Source of the DNA: Nakamurella silvestris | GTDB lineage: Bacteria > Actinomycetota > Actinomycetes > Mycobacteriales > Nakamurellaceae | Assembly: GCA_003576535.1 (NCBI GenBank) | Contig: QXCQ01000123.1 | Location: 266 to 64,265, forward strand | Direction of reading: 5' to 3' | Length of the DNA: 64,000 nt | Shown here: positions 16,448 to 25,679 of the stretch, piece by piece | Numbering within the stretch: position 1 is the stretch's first letter | Layout: every line of letters begins with the position of its first letter | The notes under the pieces: model-generated | What the model saw: the letters and a program-made list of their open reading frames with translations, nothing else | Databases searched by the model: none | Told to the model about the DNA's origin: nothing | Translations under genes and position numbers: made by a program

Positions 16448-17215
16448 ATGACAGTTCAGCCACCGAGTGGCAGCGAAGAAGAAACGCCACAGGAAAACAA
16501 GACGCCGAAACCTCCGGTGTCGGTGAAATTGACACCATGGGCGCGCGTCATCGCGGGCGTTATTGGCGCACTATCGCTAGGTGCTGGCGGAGCGTCCGTC
16601 TTTCTCTCTGAGGTCGAAGCCGGACCTGTCGCCCTGATTCTAGTTGGTCTCGCCCTTCTACTGACCGCCTTGTCAGGTCTCCTACCCGCGGGCATCGAGT
16701 GGGGCGACAAGAAGTGGCACTACAACGAGGAGCGGATCGAGAAGGTCGAGGCGAAGCTACGACGTCTGGATCCACCGGCGTACGAAGTAGGGGATTTTTC
16801 CGTGGCTGGCCCGGGCGAACTCGCGGCCGAACTTGAAAAGCAGGCAATCTACACGCTGTTGAGCATCAAGATCCCGGGTGTGACAGTTGACTTCGACACC
16901 AGCCCCTATGGCCCTGACGCGATTGCTCGAAGCGCATCAGGCGCAGTTGCCCCAATTGAAGTCAAGTACCGACTGACTCAACAACACCACGGAACCTTCA
17001 ATCAAATGAATGCATACAGGGCTAAATATGACGCGAGCCGAGCGATACTGATCGTCGGCATGCCGGTGAGTGAGATGGTGCGACATGAGTACGAGATCGC
17101 CGCTGCAACAACAATTGTCGATGTTTCCGGAGATTTTCGCTCGGACCTCCGTGCCGCCGTCGCGGAAGCCCTCGACATCAACCTTGCAACGCTGGACAGC
17201 GAACCTCCGAGCTGA
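16448..17215 (+). CDS. Membrane-anchored PD-(D/E)XK nuclease-like cargo protein
   Basis: 255 residues from ATG 16448 (GTG 16445 also possible; no good ribosome site). After a charged 35-residue head come two transmembrane helices (VIAGVIGALSLGAGGASVFL and GPVALILVGLALLLTALSGLL), an EKVEAKLRRLD linker, and a soluble domain with PYGPDAIAR...APIEVKYRL. The D...E-x-K spacing matches restriction-endonuclease-like folds of the Mrr/NERD kind. Composition is less GC-rich than the terminase and portal around it. Nuclease assignment rests on one motif; a defence or exclusion role is inference. Confidence 0.65.
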   Translation: MTVQPPSGSEEETPQENKTPKPPVSVKLTPWARVIAGVIGALSLGAGGASVFLSEVEAGPVALILVGLALLLTALSGLLPAGIEWGDKKWHYNEERIEKVEAKLRRLDPPAYEVGDFSVAGPGELAAELEKQAIYTLLSIKIPGVTVDFDTSPYGPDAIARSASGAVAPIEVKYRLTQQHHGTFNQMNAYRAKYDASRAILIVGMPVSEMVRHEYEIAAATTIVDVSGDFRSDLRAAVAEALDINLATLDSEPPS

Positions 17216-17349
17216 TGGTCTGACTCGATCGCGTTAGACGAGGGCCCTGGTCCAAATACGCGAACTCCGAGCCAACAGCCAGGGTCTTGGCGCATCCGGA
17301 CACCCGGCCCATCCCACCCCGGCGGCCGAACCTGACCGATCGTTCGGGT

Positions 17350-18804
17350 ATGACGACACCCGCCACAGCTGACCAGCTGCCCAACACGGCGGAAATCGGC
17401 CAACCCGGAAACATCCGCCGCTCCTACAGCAGCACCGGCGCAGCCCACTGGCAACCGGCACAGCCCGACCCCAACCACGACCTCCACTTCCCCCGGTCCG
17501 TCCGCAAGTTCGACGAGATGTACACAACCGACGGGAAAATCGGATCCATCTACCGGGCGTGCACCCTGCCAATCCTCCGCGCTGGCGTCACCCTCGACAC
17601 TGAAGGCATCCGCCCGGAGGTGGAGGACCTGGTCCGCGCCAACCTCGGCCTGCCGAAACCGGGTGCCCCTCAGAAGTCCCGGCGCCGGGGTCAGGCCGGC
17701 ATTGTCTGGTCCGAACACCACAAAGAAGCGTTGCTGTCCCTGATCTACGGGTTCATGCCGTTCGAGCAGGTCTACACCGTCACCATGCCCGGCGACCCCA
17801 ACCACCCCGCAGGCATCGACCGACCCGTCGTGCACCTGCGGAAGCTCGGCCAACGCCTCCCCGCCACACTCACCGGCATCCGCGTCGGCCGGGACGGCGG
17901 CCTGTTGGGCATCACCCAGGCCCCGCCGTCCGGCGACGTCCAATGGGCGTCCGGCAGCACCAGCCTGTTCGACGAGGTGTTCATCCCCGTCGACCGTCTC
18001 GTGATGTACGTCAACGACCGCGAGGGCGCGAACTGGTTCGGCCGGTCCATGCTCCGGCAGGCCTACAAGCACTGGCTACTCCGCGACGATGCGATCCGAA
18101 CCGCCGCGGCGGCCCTCGAACGGCAGGCCATGGGCTTGCCGGTGGTCACCTACGACGGCATCGAACTGAGCCGCGAGGACGCCCTCGAAATCGCCCGGGA
18201 CGCCCGCTCAGGTCGCACCGCCGGCATCGCCTTCAAAGGCACCGCCACCGGCACCACCGGGCGCATCGAACTCATCGGCGTCACCGGCGGAACCGTCGAC
18301 CCACTCCCCCAGATCGCCTACCACGAACAAGCAATGTCCCAATCCGTCCTGGCCATGGTGTTGGACCTCGGCCACGACGCCGGGGCCCGCAACCTCGCCG
18401 ACAACTTCGTCGACCTGTTGGAGCAGTCACTCAAGACCATCGCAGCGAACATCGCCGCGGTCGCCACCGAACACATCGTCCGGGATCTCGTCGAGCTGAA
18501 CTTCGGCCCCGACGAGCCCTACCCGACGCTGATGGCCGGCGAGGTGTCGATGGAGACCGCCCTGACCCCGGAGCAGCTGGCGGTGCTGGCGAAGGAGGGT
18601 GTCCTGCTGGCCGATTCGTCGCTGCGGTCGCATCTGCGGGATCGGTGGAATCTGCCTGTGGAGTCCGGCGAAACCCCGGCCGCCACGTCCGAACCGGCCA
18701 CACCAGCACCAGCCGCCGAGCCGTCGGTGTCCCTCAACGGCGAGGCCGCCTACCGGGCGAACCTCGCCGCACGGCTGGCGAACCTGGCCGCCGCCCGCCA
18801 GTGA
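17350..18804 (+). CDS. Portal protein (Mu gp29/DUF935-like)
   Basis: 484 residues from ATG 17350; an upstream TTG at 17287 would add 21 residues, and neither start has a strong ribosome site. Portal signatures: LRAGVTLDTEG, FMPFEQVY, LVMYVNDREGANWFGRSMLRQAYKHWLLRDDAIRTAAAALER, ARNLADNFVDLLEQ. The C-terminal 80 residues are Ala/Pro-rich. The dodecameric portal forms the DNA gate at one capsid vertex. Overlaps the MuF gene by 4 bp. Confidence 0.9.
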   Translation: MTTPATADQLPNTAEIGQPGNIRRSYSSTGAAHWQPAQPDPNHDLHFPRSVRKFDEMYTTDGKIGSIYRACTLPILRAGVTLDTEGIRPEVEDLVRANLGLPKPGAPQKSRRRGQAGIVWSEHHKEALLSLIYGFMPFEQVYTVTMPGDPNHPAGIDRPVVHLRKLGQRLPATLTGIRVGRDGGLLGITQAPPSGDVQWASGSTSLFDEVFIPVDRLVMYVNDREGANWFGRSMLRQAYKHWLLRDDAIRTAAAALERQAMGLPVVTYDGIELSREDALEIARDARSGRTAGIAFKGTATGTTGRIELIGVTGGTVDPLPQIAYHEQAMSQSVLAMVLDLGHDAGARNLADNFVDLLEQSLKTIAANIAAVATEHIVRDLVELNFGPDEPYPTLMAGEVSMETALTPEQLAVLAKEGVLLADSSLRSHLRDRWNLPVESGETPAATSEPATPAPAAEPSVSLNGEAAYRANLAARLANLAAARQ

Positions 18805-20453
18805 ACGACCTGCAATGGCTCGACACAGCCATGCTCGAAACCGCCGTCATGATGGCCGAGGAAGCCGCCGGGATGATCCCGCCCGGAGCTTCCCGGCCGA
18901 CGTTCCCCCATGAACGGTTCGTCGACTTCGCAGGCATCGACGACATCATGGCCGACGGCTACCGGGAAACCGCCGCAGCCCTGCACGAGCTCCGGAGCTC
19001 CATCCTCGACGCCATGACGAACGCCATCGGCGGCGCAGAAGACCCGGACAAGCTGGCCCGGGCGGTCCGCGATTTCGGCGCCACCCAATCGCGGGCGGTC
19101 CGTGAGGCCATCGACGAAACGACCACCCAGATCGCCGAATCACTGGCGTCGGTGAACCACCGGGCCGCCGCCGGGCTGCTGGCCGAGGCCCGCCGACAGC
19201 ACGTTGTGGCCGACCGGGTGCTGCCGGCCGTCACCGCCGACCGGTACCAGCCGGTGGCCGGGATCGGCCCGAATATCATGTGGCAGCGCATGAACGCCGC
19301 CGCGGCCGCCGCGGTGTCCCCGGTGGCCGTGCCGCCGACGGTGATCAAGGCCGCGGAGAAGACACCCACCGCCCAAGCTGAGGACTCGGCCCGGCAGGGC
19401 GTCCACGTGGCTCACGGAGACGGCCGCGAGCAGATGGCCAAGAACCTCCCCGAACCGAAACGGGTCTACGCCTCCGAACTGTTGGACGGCAACACCTGCG
19501 ACCGGTGCGCCCAGGTCGACGGCCGCGAATACGACTCCCTCGACACCGCCCTCCTCGACTACCCGGACGCCGGCCCGTACCGGCTGTGCCGCGGTGAAGC
19601 CCGCTGCCGGGGAACCCTCGTCATGGTGTGGGACGACCCGGACCCCGACGACACCATCCCGGCCCCGCTGGGCCCGAAGGACCTCCCGGACGCCGGGCAG
19701 GCCGTCGGGCAAGGGCAGTTGCACTACCCGAACCAGCCCGGCCCCGACGGGTGGAACGGCGACCCCCGCGAACTCACCGACGTGCACCTGACGAACACCC
19801 TCGAGGACGTCATCCGCCGGGTGAGCGTCGCCGACGCCGAGATCGCCGAACTCGAAACGATGATGGACCGGCTCATCGGTGAGATCGACTGGCGGGAAAC
19901 GAGGGAGCGGGCCGCCGAGGAAGCGCGGCAGGCCAAGGCACTCCGCGCCCAGGCCCGCCGGGAGGCAGCAGCGGAGCGCCGGCAGGTCGCCGAGGAAGCC
20001 GCCTCCGCGAGGATCAACCAGCTGCTCGACGCCGGGTTCTCCGAAGTCGATGCCATCGCCGACGCCTACAACGTCTCCACCGAGGTGGTGCGCCGCCGGC
20101 AAACCATCGAACGGCTGAGGGCAGACGGGCACACCGGCCGCGGGCTCGAGCAGCTCGCCCGCTCCTCGTACCGGGCCGAGATCGACCGGGTCATGCTCGA
20201 GGCCGAAACAGTCACCCACGGGTTCCTGTTGAACGCCGAAGCGACCCGCATCAACACCGAATACCTCCGCACCGGACGCGGCCGATACATCGACTCAGAC
20301 CTCCTCTTCACCGGCAACGCCGCGTTCGCAGCACGCTGGGCATCCCAGGAACTCCGGGACTACTGGGCGGCGGCCGGCCGATTGACGTACGAGGCGTGGA
20401 AGATGGTGCTGACGTCGGGGCGTCCGCCCGGCCTGATGGAAGGGTGGTCATGA
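18801..20453 (+). CDS. MuF-like head morphogenesis protein
   Basis: 550 residues from GTG 18801. The MuF domain is seen at about residues 215-275: AKNLPEPKRVYASELLDGNTCDRCAQVDGREYDSLD...GPYRLCRGEARCRGTLVMV with CxxC and C...C pairs. N-terminal helices would contact the portal; residues 330-420 form a charged coiled coil (RAAEEARQAKALRAQARREAAAERRQVAEEAA). The C-terminal 130 residues have an HTH-like VSTEVVRRRQTIERLRADGHTGR. Such proteins enter the prohead and may be ejected with DNA. Confidence 0.85.
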   Translation: MNDLQWLDTAMLETAVMMAEEAAGMIPPGASRPTFPHERFVDFAGIDDIMADGYRETAAALHELRSSILDAMTNAIGGAEDPDKLARAVRDFGATQSRAVREAIDETTTQIAESLASVNHRAAAGLLAEARRQHVVADRVLPAVTADRYQPVAGIGPNIMWQRMNAAAAAAVSPVAVPPTVIKAAEKTPTAQAEDSARQGVHVAHGDGREQMAKNLPEPKRVYASELLDGNTCDRCAQVDGREYDSLDTALLDYPDAGPYRLCRGEARCRGTLVMVWDDPDPDDTIPAPLGPKDLPDAGQAVGQGQLHYPNQPGPDGWNGDPRELTDVHLTNTLEDVIRRVSVADAEIAELETMMDRLIGEIDWRETRERAAEEARQAKALRAQARREAAAERRQVAEEAASARINQLLDAGFSEVDAIADAYNVSTEVVRRRQTIERLRADGHTGRGLEQLARSSYRAEIDRVMLEAETVTHGFLLNAEATRINTEYLRTGRGRYIDSDLLFTGNAAFAARWASQELRDYWAAAGRLTYEAWKMVLTSGRPPGLMEGWS

Positions 20454-20695
20454 GCAAGTCGACGTTCCTGATCGCCGGGCCGCTGCGGGCGGCACGGGAC
20501 ACCGGGAAGCATTCGGCCAGAGATGATCTGGCCGCCGGCCGGGTCGGTGCACCGCGGAATCCGTTCATGGCGAACGCCCCGTCGTGGACGATGCGCCGTC
20601 TGGCCCTGGCCTGGACGGAGGGTTACCGCTCGGTGCGCCCGCTGACTGAGCCGGCCGAGGGCGACGACGACACGGAAGGCATCCCACCCGAGTAG
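20450..20695 (+). CDS. Small head-region protein of unknown function
   Basis: 81 residues from ATG 20450, coupled to MuF by ATGA. Basic N-terminal half with SARDDLAAGRVGAPRNPFMANAPSWTMRRLALAWTEGYR, acidic tail. No known domain. Lies within the head operon. Confidence 0.65.
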   Translation: MSKSTFLIAGPLRAARDTGKHSARDDLAAGRVGAPRNPFMANAPSWTMRRLALAWTEGYRSVRPLTEPAEGDDDTEGIPPE

Positions 20696-20719
20696 GTTCG
20701 CCCCGCCGATGGTGTCGGC

Positions 20720-21070
20720 ATGAGCACACAGACACCCGCGGTCGGCCGCAGCGTCCACTACGAGCTGTCCGAACAGGACGCCGCAGCGATCACGAAGCGC
20801 CGGTACGACTTCCAGAAGTCCAACGGCGGCAAGTCCGAAACCGGCTTCCAAGCGCACGTGGGCAACAGGGTCGATTCCGGCGACGTATTCCCCGCGACCA
20901 TCGTCCGGGTCAACGGAACCGAGCCGCACCAGACGGTCAACCTGCGGGTGATCCTCGACGGCACCGACGACTATTGGGCGACGTCCCGATCGGAACGGGT
21001 CACCCCCGACGAGCTCAGCGACGGAGAGGTGCAGACCGCAGCGCGCTGGTTCTGGCCTCCGCGGGTCTGA
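20720..21070 (+). CDS. Small phage protein of unknown function
   Basis: 116 residues from ATG 20720. SVHYELSEQDAAAITKRRYDF then GNRVDSGDVFPATIVRVNG...VNLRVILDGTDDYWATSR indicates a small beta-barrel-like domain seen in actinophage head regions and often annotated only as hypothetical. Function unknown. Confidence 0.72.
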   Translation: MSTQTPAVGRSVHYELSEQDAAAITKRRYDFQKSNGGKSETGFQAHVGNRVDSGDVFPATIVRVNGTEPHQTVNLRVILDGTDDYWATSRSERVTPDELSDGEVQTAARWFWPPRV

Positions 21071-21074
21071 CGGC

Positions 21075-22277
21075 ATGTCCACCACCATCATCAAGGGCGT
21101 CGAGCTCCTCGCCGTCGGCAACTGGACCCCAGTCAAGGGCAAAGGCGACATCACCGCCGACGACCTGAAGAGCATCGTCGCCGCATACAAGAACCGGATG
21201 TCGGACAAGATCCCGATCAAGATCGGACACTCCGACGAACGGTTCCAGGACAAGGCCGGGAACCCGCCGAAGACCGGTGACGGCGACCCGGCCTACGGGT
21301 GGGTCGAGAACATCGCTGTGTCCGCCGACGGCAAGAAGCTGATCGGCGACTACGTCGGCGTGCCGCAGAAACTCGCCGTCGCATTGCCATCCGCTTACCG
21401 GCGCCGATCCGTGGAGCTCGTCCGCGGCCAGCGCATCGACGGCACCGTGTACCCGATCCGCCTCACCGGCCTCGCTCTGCTGGGCCAAACCGACCCGGCC
21501 GTCAAGGATCTCGCCGACGCCCTCGCCTTCTACGGCGTCGAGATCACCACCGGCGAGACGACCGTCATCGACCTCGACGACACGCAACCCATCCCACCCG
21601 TGCAGGTCCATGCGGCAGATGGTGGGCCGGTCAGCACCACCACACAGACCCCACTCGAAGGAGCGCCCACCGTGCCGCCTCTCACCCCCGCGCTCCGGAC
21701 AGCCCTCGGCCTGACCGACGCATCCACCGAAACCGAGATCACCGCCGCGCTGACCGCTGCCGGTCTCACCGCTGTCGCCCCGGCGGATCCCGCTGCACCG
21801 GCTGTTCCCGCAGCGACTCCGGTCGCGACACCGGTCGCCTCGGCCCCGCTCGCTGCTGTACCCGCAGCCCCCGCCGCCGCGCCTGCCGCAGCTGCGCCGG
21901 CCGCCGCACCCGCAGCGCCGGAGGCCATCGCCGCATCCGCCGGTGGCCTCACCACCACCATCGACACCGTCATGCTCTCCGAGCTGCAGGCCGACGCCGC
22001 CGCCGGACGGGAAGCCCGCGAGCAGCAGGTCAAGGAACGCCGCGATGGATTGATCCGGACCGCGCTGTCCGCCGGGAAGATCCACCCGGTCACCGCCGTC
22101 CAGTACCGCACGATGCTCGACACCGACGAAGCCGGGGTGACCACGCTTCTCGCCCAGTTGCCCGCGGTCCTCCCGGTCACCGAGTTCGGTCACGCCGGAC
22201 AGGCATCCGAATACGGCAGCCGAACCGCAGACCAGCAGAAGGCGTACGAAGACGCCGTCCTGTCCGACTACTCCTGA
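21075..22277 (+). CDS. Capsid maturation protease/scaffold (Mu gpI-like)
   Basis: 400 residues. The N-terminal 150 residues (IIKGVELLAVGNWTPVKGKGDITADDLKSIVAAYKN...IPIKIGHSDERF...GWVENIAVSADGKKLIGDYVGVPQKLA...RRRSVELV...LTGLALLG) follow Mu gpI-type prohead proteases. A long Ala/Pro-rich linker leads to a helical C-terminus (LQADAAAGREAREQQVKERRDGLIRTAL) typical of scaffold. Expected to guide prohead assembly, then cleave itself and the capsid. It precedes the decoration and capsid genes as expected. Confidence 0.85.
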   Translation: MSTTIIKGVELLAVGNWTPVKGKGDITADDLKSIVAAYKNRMSDKIPIKIGHSDERFQDKAGNPPKTGDGDPAYGWVENIAVSADGKKLIGDYVGVPQKLAVALPSAYRRRSVELVRGQRIDGTVYPIRLTGLALLGQTDPAVKDLADALAFYGVEITTGETTVIDLDDTQPIPPVQVHAADGGPVSTTTQTPLEGAPTVPPLTPALRTALGLTDASTETEITAALTAAGLTAVAPADPAAPAVPAATPVATPVASAPLAAVPAAPAAAPAAAAPAAAPAAPEAIAASAGGLTTTIDTVMLSELQADAAAGREAREQQVKERRDGLIRTALSAGKIHPVTAVQYRTMLDTDEAGVTTLLAQLPAVLPVTEFGHAGQASEYGSRTADQQKAYEDAVLSDYS

Positions 22278-22290
22278 GAGGCACTGACTC

Positions 22291-22680
22291 ATGACCAGCG
22301 CTATCCGCAAGCAGAACGTCTCCCAGCAGGCTCAGGACCCGGGCGACTCCGTCACCTGCAAGGCCAACGTTGCCATCACCGGCAAGCGGTTCGTGAAGGT
22401 CGGTGCCGGTTCCCTCGCCAACCGACAGAACATCAACCCCTGTGGTGCCGGCGATCGCGCCCACGGCATCTCCCACCGGGACGCCGCGGCCGGCGAGTCC
22501 GTGTCCGTCATCCGCCGAGGCACTTGGTCGGTCACGGCCGGCGGAACCATCACCTCCGGCGATCCGCTCGCCGCCGGTGCCCTCGGTGTCGCCGTACTCG
22601 CCGCCGGTGCCGCTGCCGTCCTCGGCACCGCATCGAACGACGCGGTTGCCGGCGGCGACGTCTTCGTCATCCTGCCCTGA
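22291..22680 (+). CDS. Head decoration/stabilisation protein (DUF2190-like)
   Basis: 129 residues, Gly/Ala/Val-rich beta protein: DPGDSVTCKANVAITGKRFVKV, GISHRDAAAGESVSVIRRGTWSVTAGG, AVLGTASNDAVAGGDVFVIL. This pattern and the position between the protease and the major capsid gene fit the capsid cement family. It should trimerise on the expanded head. Confidence 0.82.
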   Translation: MTSAIRKQNVSQQAQDPGDSVTCKANVAITGKRFVKVGAGSLANRQNINPCGAGDRAHGISHRDAAAGESVSVIRRGTWSVTAGGTITSGDPLAAGALGVAVLAAGAAAVLGTASNDAVAGGDVFVILP

Positions 22681-22718
22681 CCCGCCCCGGACCAACCCCC
22701 GAAACCCCGGAGAACACA

Positions 22719-23654
22719 ATGCCCTCGACTTCTTACCCGTACGGTCCGGGTGCCCCCGCTCCGTCGTCCAACGAGCCCGGTGTCGTCACCCTCGACAGCT
22801 ACCTCAAGGACCCTCTGATCATTCAGAAGTCCATCGAGAACGTCCCCAACCAGTTCATGCTCGGCGAGACCCTGCTCCGCCCGGTCACCTCTGTCACCGG
22901 TGTCGTCGGGTCCAGCCAGCTCACCGAGCTGGACCTGTACATCGACGCGAACACGAACCTGCAGCCGCAGGAGATCGACGACGGCGACGAGTTCCCCGCC
23001 GTGTCGTTCAACGAGCCGAACCTCAAGTACGAAGAGACCAAGCTGGTCGGCGCGTACTACACCCTGACCGACCGGCAGATCCGCCGTGACCGCCGGGATC
23101 TCGCTCGCACCTACAACCGGCGCGTGGCGAACAAGATCCGCCTGATCCACAACAACAAGGTCCTGTCCCGGCTGTACAACGATCCGTACATCGTGGCGAA
23201 CCGCTCGGCCCCGGCCGGCCTGCTGTGGACCAACGCGAGCTCCGACCCGCTGTCGGACATCTCGCTGGCGATCAACCAGATCGACAACAAGAACGACCTC
23301 GGATACCGCTCCGACATCGCAATCATCCACCCGGATGCCTACGACGAGTTGCAGCAGAACGCCAAGGTTCGGGAGCTGTCCGGCCGGGACAACAAGGGCA
23401 TCAACCCCCTGTTCAACAAGGACCTGTCCGGCCTCAAGGGTCTGAACTGGATCATCCACAACCAGGCCGACCGGAACACCCTGCTGGTCCTGCAATCCGG
23501 TGTCGTGGGCGATCTGGTGACCGAGATCCCGCCGTTCACCATGGTCATCCCGCAGCCCGAGCGGCTGCGGCAGCGGATCCAGTCCGGACGGGCCGAGCTG
23601 CCCGTGATCACCGAGCCGATCGCGGCTTTCAAGATCACCGGGATCCTGTCCTGA
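22719..23654 (+). CDS. Major capsid protein
   Basis: 311 residues from ATG 22719, with CGGAGAAC upstream. Position after protease/scaffold and decoration, plus the sequence VTLDSYLKDPLIIQKSIEN, LRPVTSVTGVVGSSQ, LVGAYYTLTDRQIRRDRRDLARTY, IAIIHPDAYDELQQNAKVRELSG, support a HK97-fold major head protein. Ends GTCCTGATGG with the next start overlapping the stop. Confidence 0.88.
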   Translation: MPSTSYPYGPGAPAPSSNEPGVVTLDSYLKDPLIIQKSIENVPNQFMLGETLLRPVTSVTGVVGSSQLTELDLYIDANTNLQPQEIDDGDEFPAVSFNEPNLKYEETKLVGAYYTLTDRQIRRDRRDLARTYNRRVANKIRLIHNNKVLSRLYNDPYIVANRSAPAGLLWTNASSDPLSDISLAINQIDNKNDLGYRSDIAIIHPDAYDELQQNAKVRELSGRDNKGINPLFNKDLSGLKGLNWIIHNQADRNTLLVLQSGVVGDLVTEIPPFTMVIPQPERLRQRIQSGRAELPVITEPIAAFKITGILS

Positions 23655-24073
23655 TGGCCGCCGCGAGGAACCGGGCGGCGGAGGTCGCCCCGCCGGTCGT
23701 GGCCGATGCAGCAGACGAAACGGCACCGGCCGTGCAGGACGCCACCAGTGACAGCCAGGAGCCTGCGGGCCCGGTTGACGTTGACCCGTTCAACGCGATC
23801 GAGGACCCGCGGGCCGCTGCGCTGGCGAAGCTCACGGAGTTCGTGGACCCTGCCACCCAGGATGTGGATACCCCGACCCGGGTCGCCCCGCCGGTCGTGG
23901 TCGTCCCGACCGGTCACACCGTCGCACAGGGCGGTGATGTGCCGTACTTGGTGATCGCCGCCGTGTACCCGCGGGCACCGCACGCGCGCGCCTACCGGGG
24001 TGACGTGGTGACCGTGGAGGACAACGACCTCACGGCCGAGCACATCCGCCTCGGATACCTCCGGCCCGAGTGA
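23654..24073 (+). CDS. Head-region accessory protein (unknown)
   Basis: 139 residues. Disordered Ala/Pro/acidic N-terminal 70 residues, then a small folded C-terminus (VPYLVIAAVYPRAPHARAYRGDVVTVEDNDLTAEHIRLGYLRPE). Coupled to capsid and connector genes. The C-terminal pattern is common in small proteins behind capsid genes; function unknown. Confidence 0.7.
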   Translation: MAAARNRAAEVAPPVVADAADETAPAVQDATSDSQEPAGPVDVDPFNAIEDPRAAALAKLTEFVDPATQDVDTPTRVAPPVVVVPTGHTVAQGGDVPYLVIAAVYPRAPHARAYRGDVVTVEDNDLTAEHIRLGYLRPE

Positions 24074-24582
24074 CTTACCCTGGCGCACCGGGCGACCCGC
24101 AGCTCCCTACCGGAGCTGCGGGTCTTCCGCGTGACCCCATCGGCCCCTATGACGTGTCGATTCACGCCGTGGGATCGCTGATCCGGAACGTCAACATCGT
24201 CCCGTCCCAGTCGAACACCCGCAACGACAAATCGGTCACCCACCACGAAGTGACCACCTGGATCAACGAACTGTCCGTCCGCGCCGGAGTCGCCCTGTGG
24301 CAGTACGACCGCATCCCCGAAACCCACCCGGCCCGGCCCGGCATCCTCACAGCCATCAGCGGGGCCATCGCCAACGGTGTCGCCTCCTACGTCTACGCCG
24401 CGGCGCACCCCGAAATGGTCAGCCCCGCAGACGGAGCCTCCTACTCCCAGATCCTCTGGTCCCGGTACACCGACGGGCTCGAGGAGATCAACACCACGAT
24501 CACCGGGGTACTGGCCCACGGCACCGGCGGTGCCGCCTGGTCCTTCCCACGGCCGCAGCGGTCTGATCGGGAGCCGTTCTGA
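24070..24582 (+). CDS. Putative head-tail connector/completion protein
   Basis: 170 residues from GTG 24070. A helical body (VTTWINELSVRAGVALWQYDRIP ... AISGAIANGVASYVYAAAHPE ... YSQILWSRYTDGLEEINTTITGVL) as in adaptor proteins that sit below the portal. Assignment depends mostly on position between the capsid gene and gpG-like gene. Confidence 0.65.
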   Translation: MTYPGAPGDPQLPTGAAGLPRDPIGPYDVSIHAVGSLIRNVNIVPSQSNTRNDKSVTHHEVTTWINELSVRAGVALWQYDRIPETHPARPGILTAISGAIANGVASYVYAAAHPEMVSPADGASYSQILWSRYTDGLEEINTTITGVLAHGTGGAAWSFPRPQRSDREPF

Positions 24583-25025
24583 TGCAGTTCACCATCAACG
24601 TCGGCGGAGAGCAGGTCATCGACCGGACCCTGTTGCGGTTCGTTGAGCGCCTCGAATCGGCGCAGCCCGCGTTTGAGCGGATCGGCGACCAGTTCGCTCA
24701 GGCAGAGATGGCGAACTTCCTCACCCAGGGCGGTGGCTGGGCACCGCTTTCCCCGGGTTATGCCGCGTACAAGGCGGCCCGCTTCCCGGGCCGGCCGATC
24801 CTCGTCCGGACCGGTGAAATGCGGGACTCCCTAACCCACCGGCCTTTCGGGATCGACACCGTCGGTGACACCCGCGCCGAGTTCGGCACCGCGGACCCGA
24901 AAGCCAAATACCACCAGCACGGCACATCGAAAATGCCCGCCCGGCCGCCGGTGAAGGTCTCGGAGGGCAACCGCAACGAGATGGCGAAAACGCTGCAGAG
25001 GTACCTGATGACGGGGAGTATCTGA
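24582..25025 (+). CDS. Phage virion morphogenesis (Mu gpG-like) tail completion protein
   Basis: 147 residues. LESAQPAFERIGDQFAQAEMANFLTQGGGWAPLSPGYAAYKAARFPGRPILVRTGEMRDSLTHRP and HQHGTSKMPARPPVKVSE are the signature of the phage virion morphogenesis/tail S family. Expected to act in head-tail joining or tail completion. Confidence 0.88.
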   Translation: MQFTINVGGEQVIDRTLLRFVERLESAQPAFERIGDQFAQAEMANFLTQGGGWAPLSPGYAAYKAARFPGRPILVRTGEMRDSLTHRPFGIDTVGDTRAEFGTADPKAKYHQHGTSKMPARPPVKVSEGNRNEMAKTLQRYLMTGSI

Positions 25026-25660
25026 TGCTCGGTGCCGACGGGGTCGCGAACCTCCTGGTCGAACGAATCCAATCCGTTGTCCCACAACGACTTGCCCAGA
25101 TCCGCCTCCGGTACCAGGTCGGCACCGACGTCTTGCCCGACCCGGAGCAGGTGTTGCCGTTCGAGCCGCAGCAGATCTCCGTCGAGAAATGGCCCACCCT
25201 ATTCGTCGAGGTCCACGACACCCTCGGGAAGACCGGCACCACCCAGCAGTCCTCCGGCGCCGAAATCGACCTGTTCTCCTACCGGTACCGGTGCCGGCTG
25301 TACGCGTGGTGCCGGGCCAACGACGCCCTCGTCGACGGCGGCGCGGTCGAGCAGCAGGTCCGGCGGATGCTCCTCGCGATCCGTGAATCGTTGCTCATCA
25401 AGAAGGTCTTGATCGACGACGAAACCTACGGGCAGACGGCACGAGTTGACCCGAACACGGTGAAAGAGACCTACGGACAACCGGGGACCGACAAGGCCGG
25501 GCTGATCATTTCCGGGGCGTACGTCGAGGTCGAGATCCTCACGTACGAATCCCTCGAAGCGTGGCCGCCGCCCTCCGATCTGCCCACCACCGTCGCCGCG
25601 CCGCTGATCCAGGCAGTCGGACTGGGCGACACCCTGCCCATCCCACCCACCGCACCCTGA
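25025..25660 (+). CDS. Putative tail terminator-like protein
   Basis: 211 residues. Starts with a helix (VANLLVERIQSVVPQRLAQIRLRY), then beta strands (WPTLFVEVHDTLGKT, SYRYRCRLYAWCRANDA) and a helix (VRRMLLAIRESLLI), then GAYVEVEILTYESL. This alpha/beta order and the position before the sheath fit the neck/terminator group. Exact role uncertain. Confidence 0.6.
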   Translation: MLGADGVANLLVERIQSVVPQRLAQIRLRYQVGTDVLPDPEQVLPFEPQQISVEKWPTLFVEVHDTLGKTGTTQQSSGAEIDLFSYRYRCRLYAWCRANDALVDGGAVEQQVRRMLLAIRESLLIKKVLIDDETYGQTARVDPNTVKETYGQPGTDKAGLIISGAYVEVEILTYESLEAWPPPSDLPTTVAAPLIQAVGLGDTLPIPPTAP

Positions 25661-25679
25661 CCGGCCGAAGGTGACTGTC

